A DNA stretch of 13,680 nucleotides from assembly GCF_001949145.1 (NCBI RefSeq), contig NW_019091486.1, positions 895,865-909,544 on the forward strand, read 5' to 3'. The translations under genes were made by a program, and so were the position numbers. The stretch comes from Acanthaster planci. Lineage: Eukaryota; Echinodermata; Asteroidea; Valvatida; Acanthasteridae. Of this stretch, positions 8,469-13,680 are shown piece after piece (positions within the stretch are counted from its first letter, which is position 1; every line of letters starts with the position of its first letter). Under the pieces are notes generated by a model that ran no database searches, was not told the DNA's origin, and saw only the letters and a program-made list of their open reading frames with translations.

Positions 8469-9095
8469 ATGTCCTTAAACTATGCGAATTTTTTTCAACA
8501 CTTTTGTCTTACATTTTTACCCGACGAAGACAGCTCAAAATGTCGTTCACAAGTGCCTTGTATCCTGAATTCAATAAATGCTGTGTTGAAATTACGAAAT
8601 ATGCCCGCGAACGACGTATTTTGGAGGAAATTCCGCGAAACGCCACTCCACGTCTTTTTTTTCCTGTCTTTGTGTATAGTCCAAGCCTCAGCACAAAAGC
8701 TCTTAGAAAAAACGATTTTGGTAAAATTTGCTTCCCTCGCTCCATATTTTACTTTAACTTTCACTTGTGCTAAAGAATTCTTTACTATTACTGCACGTGG
8801 ATGTCGAACTATCACGAGATTGTTCTGTAGCCTGACCAGGAAATCCATCCCAACAACAACTACACGTAATCATGGCGACATACGCTCTGTATCCTTATCT
8901 GTTTACAGTGAATTTTGTTCGGTGCTTTCCAGTCCCAGAACTGTATTTTGTCCGTCATTATTTACGGTAGAAGTATCTTTTTACAACATCCGTGTGCAAG
9001 ATACAGAGCCCCATAAATTTACTCGTATTTGTTCAGACACATCCAACCGGACTCGGGATATTCGGCGAATGCTGCATATGTCCGGGGTAGATTGA
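8469..9095 (+). CDS. Orphan 208-codon intronless frame, unknown product
   Basis: This is the longest uninterrupted frame in the window. Seen: a hydrophobic stretch at residues 60-75 (LHVFFFLSLCIVQASA) that, read from an internal Met45, would look like a signal peptide with an ASA|Q cleavage site. A second hydrophobic patch lies at about 88-100. The C-terminal half is rich in Ser, Thr, Arg and Cys and ends MLHMSGVD. An AATAAA lies 34 bp after the stop (9129-9134), followed by T/GT-rich DNA, as at a real 3' end. I recognise no family. Against it: overlapping frames of 142 codons (+, 8345-8773) and 117 codons (-, 8495-8848) show the region is simply poor in stops on both strands. A rough estimate suggests a frame this long is expected by chance in only a few percent of windows of this size. 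It may be a young gene, a retrocopy, a relic or chance. Confidence 0.27.
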   Translation: MSLNYANFFQHFCLTFLPDEDSSKCRSQVPCILNSINAVLKLRNMPANDVFWRKFRETPLHVFFFLSLCIVQASAQKLLEKTILVKFASLAPYFTLTFTCAKEFFTITARGCRTITRLFCSLTRKSIPTTTTRNHGDIRSVSLSVYSEFCSVLSSPRTVFCPSLFTVEVSFYNIRVQDTEPHKFTRICSDTSNRTRDIRRMLHMSGVD

Positions 9096-9128
9096 CTACG
9101 CTCCCCCGCTGAGCCTACGGAAGCCGGA

Positions 9129-9134
9129 AATAAA
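9129..9134 (+). terminator. AATAAA poly(A) signal after the 208-codon frame
   Basis: A canonical hexamer lies 34 bp past the TGA, followed within 30 bp by T/GT-rich sequence. It makes sense only if the frame at 8469-9095 is transcribed. Confidence 0.3.
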
Positions 9135-9627
9135 TCTATGTTGCATATATTTGTCATTTTGTAATCCTCCAAACGACTCAAATGGAACACAAGTGCGAAG
9201 TCATAAATCAACAATGTTTTCACAGTTTATAGAGAGGGAGCGGGGAGGGGAGACATCACACAGCTATAAATTCTGAAAAACAAAATTAGAAACATTGATC
9301 ACACGCGCAATATTCAGCTTGAAGTTGGTCACAAGGGCAGCCTAGTAAGCTCGGCAAGCTTGTGGTTTGTATCATTCTGATCTCTTAAAAAGTGAATTTT
9401 GATCCCAGACATTGCCCCATGAAGTTGTGGCTAGATGGATGATTCCTACCATCGCTTCCACAGGGAGCACAGCGGGAAGTACCGTTTCGCTATGAGGCCT
9501 CCAAGACTTAATTTGCCGACATTACCATGTAGACAGGATAGCTCAGCGAAGCTGCGTAGTCAGACAGCGACTGGGATGGAGACCACCGTGTGCGAGTCCG
9601 CTTTACACTCGTAGTCTCCGCTCCAGT
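9135..9627. other. No gene seen
   Basis: Between the poly(A) signal of the 208-codon frame and the hAT-like element there is only unremarkable sequence, with a short purine-rich stretch at about 9232-9250. The longest frame (80 codons, -, 8981-9223) is mostly antisense to the end of the preceding frame. Confidence 0.4.
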
Positions 9628-9885
9628 CAGTGGCGCGCACTAGGGGGCTTGTGCCCCCCCCCCCAGTTTTTAACATTCTTTTCTTCTTTCTGAAAAACAA
9701 GGATACAATACGGCACATCTTAACTTACGAGCTCCGGTATATAATATAACCGGACATCCTAGTCCTAGCCTCTGTGGCGCAGCAACCCGGTGTGTGTGTG
9801 GGGGGGGGGGGGTTGAGGGCTTGAACATCATCAAGAAGTTTGAGGGCAAATTCCGGTCCGTGCACCCCCCCTGGTTTTGCCACCG
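9628..9885. mobile_element. hAT-like non-autonomous element (258 bp) with imperfect 8 bp target duplication
   Basis: The left end begins CAGTGGCGCGCACTAGGGGG. The right end, read inwards on the - strand, begins CGGTGGCAAAACCAGGGGGG. Both ends have the same layout: terminal CRGTGGC, then a G-run, then further in a long C-run (11 C at 9654-9664; 13 G on + at 9800-9812, which is C on the other strand). Flanking octamers GCTCCAGT (9620-9627) and GTTTCAGT (9886-9893) agree at 6 of 8 positions, both differences being C/T. An 8 bp duplication and CAGTGGCG-type ends fit the hAT superfamily. No coding capacity is present, so movement would depend on a transposase supplied elsewhere. An internal quasi-palindrome TCCGGT..ACCGGA lies near 9735-9756. 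Confidence 0.6.
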
Positions 9886-9893
9886 GTTTCAGT

Positions 9894-10906
9894 CGCTTCG
9901 TGGCTCAGCATGTTTCCATCTCTGTCTATAGTTGTTATGCCCGCTAAATATCCATAAATTATGGCCTTGGCGGAAAGCTATGTGCGAAGGGGTTCAAATG
10001 AAATTGGAAATGATTACCAGCAAAGCACAGGCGAGGTTTGGGGATCTTATTCAATTATTCAACAACACGATAATCGGGGCCAAAAACAAAAACTTTTAAA
10101 CTTTTTCTATGGTCCAACTACACGAAAGTGGCTATGTTGGGTACTCCCTTCCATCAGTACAATTCCCCCTTTTATATCACATAATTCCTCCTCTTTGCAC
10201 GGATGTCGTGTCGACTCTTCAAATGTACCACCTCCTGATGTGATATCTTATTTTTATTCCACTTACTCGGAACGGCTGAGCACCGTATTACGACACTATG
10301 ATATTTTAACCGAACTCAGCCTAACCACTCGAAGAATCCTATTTCGATATTGTTAAAAGGGGGAAACAAGTCTTTATTTTTTTCCCTTGCTCCTTTTGTA
10401 CTGTTGAAGTGCCTTATAGACACGAGAACCTTGAGCCCAGGGACCCAGCCCGCTTTCAGAATCAACACTTCCACTTTCGTGGGTAAACGCCTCGCCACAG
10501 TTGACCAACTTTTTCTTCGCCGACTGGATTTCAAAATAAACGCACTTGACCCGGTATAAAAGATGCACCGGTTGGCGCTCTGCGGCAAGTGTCGAGTTTC
10601 CAGTCTCGTGGGAAGGCGGGATCATTTTCATAGCACAACAGTAGCTGTTTTTTGGGCCCATATTATGCACCACGAAGTGACAGAGGATCTAGGAGTGTGT
10701 TTGGTTGATTTTGGGATGAAAGGTCACGATGGGTTCCAGGGTCTTGGGTGCAAGGCGCGTGAAATGAACAATAAAGACAAAACTGGAAGGGTAGTCCTAT
10801 CTAGTTCCTCTGAAAATCCAAGGAAAGATCTCGAGAGTGTGATCTGTCCGAAAATTACCATTCTATTTTGCATGATCATTCAATAAGTTCACTCAACAAG
10901 TTATGC
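9894..10906. other. Several mid-length frames, none recognised
   Basis: Frames of 131 codons (+, 9961-10356), 99 and 90 codons (-, 10374-10673 and 10316-10588) and 107 codons (+, 10563-10886) overlap each other on both strands. None shows a domain, signal peptide, conserved motif or convincing splice site. Their mutual overlap and low-complexity composition argue for chance. No transposase or reverse-transcriptase motif was seen. Confidence 0.4.
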
Positions 10907-10938
10907 ACTGTTTATCTTTTCTGTTTTGTGTCCGACAG

Positions 10939-11046
10939 ACAATCGCATTACGGCAAATTCCTTAACTCTGATTGTTCAGAATAACATACACACAGAAGAA
11001 AAAACAAACGGCAAAAACGTCCTTCGAAGAAAAATCCTCCAATGGC
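10939..11046 (+). CDS. Weak candidate internal exon, 108 bp, phase 1-1
   Basis: A long pyrimidine tract ending TGTGTCCGACAG (10938) precedes 108 bp that stay open in one frame up to CAATGGC|GTAAGTG (GT at 11047-11048), a near-consensus donor. Both ends are phase 1, so the segment could be skipped without a frameshift. The 35 complete codons read N-R-I-T-A-N-S-L-T-L-I-V-Q-N-N-I-H-T-E-E and onwards to K-I-L-Q-W. I recognise no family. A 35-codon open stretch is common by chance, so the splice sites are the main support, and no partner exons were found. Confidence 0.18.
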
Positions 11047-11048
11047 GT

Positions 11049-11565
11049 AAGTGTTGACAATAAACTGTAAATAGATCAGAAACAAAGCAAACAAAATCCA
11101 GACATTCAAACAAAACACACACACACTCATGCACAAAAACTAAGATTAAAAGTTAAAAAACTACTGACCCATCAAAAGCTAGGAGTAACAGGGATCGATT
11201 GTCAGTTTATTCATGAATCTGTTGCTGTGTTTTTTGTTTTGTTTTATTTTTTACGTTCACAACTACTTTAATCGCTCTGTTGGTAGAGAATCTTGGGGTA
11301 AATCTCGGGGAATGGGGTTATATATCCCCCATACTTGTTGACGTGGTGGTGGCTATTGACTCATCCCCCACATTTTTTTTTGTGGTGAGCAGAAAATTAA
11401 AGCGAATTGTGAAGAATTTTTCAGATTTCCACGATTAATATGCATTCAACAGCACTCAAAAAGGGACAGTTATTTTTAAAAGCCACAGATATGCCATTCT
11501 GAATACATTTTCAGATTCACATCAATATCATGTACATCGCTCTCTTTATACAGTCTATGGTTTCA
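11049..11565. other. No gene seen
   Basis: The region is AT-rich, with a short CACACACACAC run near 11117-11127 and T-rich tracts. Reading frames are at most about 62 codons. Nothing supports a gene or an element. Confidence 0.4.
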
Positions 11566-11650
11566 CCCCCCCCCCCCGCGCTTTTCACATTTTCATGGCG
11601 GGGCAAGTCATCCCCCCCCCACCTTTCCCATCCCTGGCACCCCCCCCCCC
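11566..11650. repeat. Cluster of three long C-tracts
   Basis: Runs of 12, 9 and 11 C (11566-11577, 11612-11620, 11640-11650) lie within 85 bp. The complementary strand is therefore rich in G-runs and could form a G-quadruplex; the C strand could form an i-motif. Similar single tracts occur at 6463-6472, 9654-9664 and 9865-9871. In the latter three cases they lie in or beside inverted-repeat elements, so this cluster may be debris of such elements. No clean terminal repeats were found around it. Confidence 0.6.
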
Positions 11651-11962
11651 ATTTCCGGCACAAATTAACGCCGCTGTAGTTAAGTTCTGCGTTAATATGG
11701 TACATCCATTGGTTGTTCTCTATTGGACACTCAGTCTGGTAACATGAAAGAAGACCCGGCCTGTCGCGGTGGCCTTTTGTCGTGTTTAATGTAAGCAGAG
11801 TCCAGGCAGGTCTTGACTGAAGGCTTTCATTATTAACAATTGAGAGAATGGTAGCTATTTCGGGGGAATGTATAATTTCCTATCCTTCTATAGGCGAGTA
11901 AAAAGCTGCAGAATTTAACCTCCCCCTTCATAGCGTCATGCCGCCCCCCAGAATCGTGTGTC
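11651..11962. other. No gene seen; 3' flank of antisense exon
   Basis: Apart from a TTTAAT (ATTAAA on the - strand, 11785-11790), which could serve as the poly(A) signal of the antisense gene, nothing stands out. Confidence 0.4.
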
Positions 11963-12125
11963 TCAGTAGATTTGCCCTTCATCTTCGCAGCAAACGGCAT
12001 CGGCATACATCGAACTGACTATGTTTTTCAACCACTTCGTCTTCACACACTCCTCCAGGCTTTGGGAGATTTCGGGCTTGATTCCTGAAGAGGTCAGCAG
12101 CTCCAGCCACGTTTTCTTTCCGATT
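11963..12125 (-). CDS. Terminal coding exon of an unidentified gene, antisense and adjacent to CENATAC
   Basis: On the - strand, 52 codons stay open from a splice acceptor (ATGTTTCAG, intron side at 12126-12128) to a TGA at 11963-11965. The first base (12125) completes a split codon, so the preceding intron is phase 2. The peptide is amphipathic and compositionally normal: it begins IGKKTWLELLTSSGIKPEIS, has a KTKWLKNIVSSMYADA segment in the middle and ends DAVCCEDEGQIY. I do not recognise the family. Upstream in this frame a TAA appears within five codons and no ATG precedes it, which supports an internal 5' boundary. A possible ATTAAA poly(A) signal lies downstream on this strand (11785-11790). 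Because the gene points left while CENATAC starts 147 bp to the right, its upstream exons must overlap CENATAC in antisense. An exonised fragment or a chance frame remains possible. Confidence 0.5.
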
Positions 12126-12184
12126 CTGAAACATTAAATCATTTTAAGACAATTACTGAGGAACATCTGAATGTCAAATCTGCA

Positions 12185-12276
12185 GCAAGAAGTCCACTGC
12201 TGGGGACGAGTCCGTGGCGGTAAATAAACCGACCCAATAGATTAGGCGCCCTCAACGTCAAGTGGACCAAGATGGC
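12185..12276 (+). promoter_or_regulatory. CENATAC core promoter / 5' UTR with YY1-like site over the start codon
   Basis: The stretch before the CENATAC ATG is TATA-less. It holds a CCAAT box (12234-12238), a CRE half-site ACGTCA (12255-12260) and AAGATGGC (12269-12276), which matches the YY1 core and includes the start codon. YY1 motifs spanning the first ATG of short-UTR housekeeping genes are known in animals. Promoter function here is inferred from position and motifs only. Confidence 0.45.
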
Positions 12277-12412
12277 TACTCCGTCGAAGGGTTGTCAGAA
12301 GTTCAGCTACTGCGAGCTTTGCCGTCATAGCCATGACAGAGGAAAGAGGCATGCGTTTTCCAGAGGACACAGAGATAAAGTGAAGACAATTCTTGAGAAA
12401 TTCGGGGCCAAG
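12272..12412 (+). CDS. CENATAC: CENATAC (CCDC84) homologue, exon 1 (partial gene)
   Basis: This exon encodes the first 47 residues of a CENATAC/CCDC84-family protein. Seen: Cys14-x2-Cys17-x9-His27-x5-His33, the single N-terminal zinc finger spaced as in the family, inside a CELCRHSHDRGKRH context, followed by a basic helix ending in EKFGAK. The exon stops after codon 47 at AAG|GTAATC, a phase-0 GT donor; read-through would add only about 21 residues before a stop. The start is the first ATG, in the context CAAGATGGC. Known of the family: CENATAC is a nuclear minor-spliceosome factor that helps remove AT-AC type introns. Inferred: the remaining exons lie beyond 13680, as I found none of the family's downstream motifs in the 1.27 kb after the donor. 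The donor itself looks U2-type, not U12-type. Another matrin-like C2H2 protein is the only real alternative. Fairly sure. Confidence 0.82.
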
Positions 12413-12520
12413 GTAATCCAACAGTCACACTACTTAGGCCTGCAAGTCAGTTTATTTGTTTATCCGCATAAACCATGAAATTATGCTGTCATTTCGCCCC
12501 ATTTCCACGACTCATCTTAC

Positions 12521-12600
12521 CTGCCTAACCACTTCGCCCCTAACTCCATCTCCACATCGCCCCTAACTCCATCTCCACATCGCCCCATCTCTACTTCGCT
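12521..12600 (-). CDS. Possible penultimate exon of the antisense gene, made from minisatellite sequence
   Basis: A strong - strand donor, GGCAG|GTAAGATG (GT at 12519-12520), sits at the edge of the CT-rich minisatellite. Read in the phase demanded by the terminal exon at 11963-12125, the frame is open from 12600 to 12521. It has an in-frame ATG at 12586-12588, gives a Gly/Asp/Glu-rich peptide ending AKWLGR, and has an in-frame TGA just upstream (12601-12603). Splicing would remove a 395 bp intron that contains all of CENATAC exon 1. The donor is seen; the joining is inference, and a one-in-three phase match is weak support. Confidence 0.22.
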
Positions 12601-12618
12601 TCATCCCCACTTCGCGCC
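12529..12618. repeat. Minisatellite array (CT-rich strand), left copy
   Basis: The tract repeats ACTTCGCCCC and CATCTCCAC-type words and includes a perfect 23 bp tandem duplication (12541-12563 and 12564-12586). It is the reverse complement of the GCGAAGTGGG family at 13556-13680. It lies in the first intron of the CENATAC homologue. A related isolated word (TTTCGCCCCATTTCC) lies just outside at about 12493-12507. Confidence 0.85.
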
Positions 12619-13555
12619 GTCCGTGCTCGAGTGTGTTTCGAGCCTTTTCCAAAAAAATCGCCGAGAGAAGAGTTCCACAAACGACATGGAATTACAATGT
12701 ACGCGTGCACATGTAGGCCGTATACGGCATTTATGTCAACTGCATTGTCCATGGTGAATTATTGTACGGTTGAACTAGCTTTGGGTTTATTTCTCATCCT
12801 CTTCAAGTTTATTTCAAATTTCTGTACACATCGTTCTGGTATTGGTAACTGTCAATGTATACAGACAGCTGTGCCCCTGCAATCAGATAAACCATGGCGC
12901 ACCGCGGCAGGAAATTTTGTGGAAGCATGCTCGCTTCAAGTACAAGCAAAACAACCTAAAATTAAACTCATGAACACAGAAAATACACACATACATGTAG
13001 ATGAGATGCTAAGTTCTGTGAAATAACTTGAAGAAGTCTTGCAACATCAATTTTTTTCGATGCGTGAAGTAACGCACATGTACAGTTGCCACAGCATGAA
13101 TAGACTGGTTGCCACACTCCATCATGCATTCTCTTGCATGGGTGTGGCGTGGCGGGAACCTGTGATTTGCGCACATGTTTTTACCACAGCGACAGCGAAA
13201 CACGATGAGTGAAATTAACAGAAGCTGATTTTCAATTGTTGCAAATGTAACTGGGAAAACATTTAAACACAAATGTTGAAATGAGAAACTGTTCTGAGGT
13301 GTTTGTGAAGACAGAAGAGACAACAGGATTCATTCATTTGTCTTTCTTATATTTATTAAATTTGTTTTTTTCTAACTTGCCAATAAAAATGTGAGGTCTC
13401 GGCAAAAAAATTTGGGTCAGTCGGATATTGGAAGCGTTGTTTGGCATTTGCAGGTTGGATTCTCCAACAGTATTTGGGTACTCAAACATGGATGTGTTGC
13501 ATCTACATGTACATGTTATGCCTCCATTACTAAAGAACAGAGTGATCGATAATAG
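12619..13555. other. Spacer between inverted minisatellites; CENATAC intron 1
   Basis: No confident gene is visible. The longest frames are 131 codons (+, 12631-13026) and 104 codons (-, 13009-13323), neither with a recognisable overall fold. The - frame contains an AN1-zinc-finger-like stretch, listed separately. Also present are a perfect 12 bp palindrome GCCGTATACGGC (12717-12728), an ACATGTACATGT word (near 13504-13516) and an AATAAA on + at 13382-13387. By position this is intron 1 of the CENATAC homologue. Confidence 0.5.
13138..13200 (-). pseudogene. AN1 zinc-finger-like half motif, possible exon relic
   Basis: On the - strand the frame reads F-R-C-R-C-G-K-N-M-C-A-N-H-R-F-P-P-R-H-T-H. 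The spacing C-x-C-x4-C-x2-H-x5-H-x-H copies the C-terminal half of AN1 (ZFAND-type) fingers, with His in place of the last Cys. The N-terminal C-x2-C half is absent upstream, and what follows does not resemble the conserved AN1 tail. No convincing flanking donor is visible. It could be a relic, an exon of the antisense gene, or coincidence. Confidence 0.18.
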
Positions 13556-13680
13556 GTGGGGTGAAATGGAAATGGGGCGAAGTGGGGATGGAGCGAAGTG
13601 GGAATGGGGCGAAGTGGGATGGGGCGAAGTGGGATGGAGCGAAGTGGAGATGGGGCGAAGTGGGATGGAGCGAAGTGGGG
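13556..13680. repeat. Minisatellite array (GA-rich strand), right copy, cut by window end
   Basis: At least seven units of 15-16 bp with consensus ATGG(G/A)GCGAAGTGGG(G/A) run to the last base of the window, so the array continues outside. Units vary mainly at one G/A position and by one base in length. The array is inverted relative to the one at 12529-12618; together they enclose about 0.94 kb. Confidence 0.9.

Noticed and set aside
9961-10356. 131-codon + frame
   Set aside because: No domain, no splice or promoter support, and overlapping frames of similar length on the other strand nearby; probably chance.
10374-10886. 99-codon - frame and 107-codon + frame overlapping each other
   Set aside because: They overlap antisense to each other and show no recognisable motif; at most one could be real and nothing favours either.
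12413-12478. Continuation of the CENATAC frame past codon 47
   Set aside because: A good donor lies exactly where similarity to the family ends; the extra residues to the stop do not resemble the family.
12631-13026. 131-codon + frame within CENATAC intron 1
   Set aside because: It starts at the minisatellite edge, has no similarity to the conserved downstream region of CENATAC, and no splice context.
1-13680. CRISPR array, bacterial operon or phage-type system
   Set aside because: No regularly spaced direct repeats, no packed reading frames and clear eukaryotic splice signals; the tandem repeats present are minisatellites.

Overview
The window looks like nuclear DNA from an animal, most likely a marine invertebrate (echinoderm, cephalochordate, hemichordate or mollusc type). 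The pointers are mostly non-coding sequence, split coding signals with GT/AG splice sites, long poly-C/poly-G tracts, hAT-like transposon ends of the CAGTGGCGTAGC type, ACATGTACATGT motifs and minisatellites. Nothing bacterial is visible: no operons, no ribosome-binding sites, no long packed reading frames. The lineage call is inference.

The only gene recognised with confidence is at the right end. Exon 1 of a CENATAC (CCDC84) homologue lies on the + strand (12272-12412); it carries the family's N-terminal zinc finger and ends at a phase-0 donor. CENATAC proteins serve the minor (U12-type) spliceosome. The rest of the gene lies beyond the window. Just upstream, on the - strand, is a coding-like terminal exon (11963-12125) of an unidentified gene. 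It has a good acceptor, 52 open codons and a stop. If real, its transcript must run antisense through CENATAC exon 1. A strong - strand donor at 12519-12520, at the edge of a minisatellite, is phase-compatible with it.

Left to right: transposon-end remnants and a poorly supported - strand exon (1-560); a CpG-rich regulatory-looking block with one E-box and three perfect CRE palindromes (about 560-840); a diverged ~150 bp direct repeat (1263-1790); featureless sequence to about 3090; a TATA/CCAAT candidate promoter (3090-3260); decayed transposon ends and fold-back elements (3408-4522); quiet sequence to 5766; three back-to-back hairpins (5767-5844); a 173 bp inverted-repeat element (6440-6612); a homeodomain-motif-rich block (6986-7330); a second candidate promoter (7644-7790); a 208-codon intronless reading frame with a poly(A) signal just after it (8469-9134); a 258 bp hAT-like element with an imperfect 8 bp target duplication (9628-9885); a weak candidate exon (10939-11046); a C-tract cluster (11566-11650); then the CENATAC locus and two inverted GCGAAGTGGG-type minisatellites enclosing about 0.94 kb.

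No complete multi-gene system is visible. The best leads are the overlapping sense/antisense arrangement at CENATAC, the CRE cluster, the orphan 208-codon frame and several undescribed short mobile elements.
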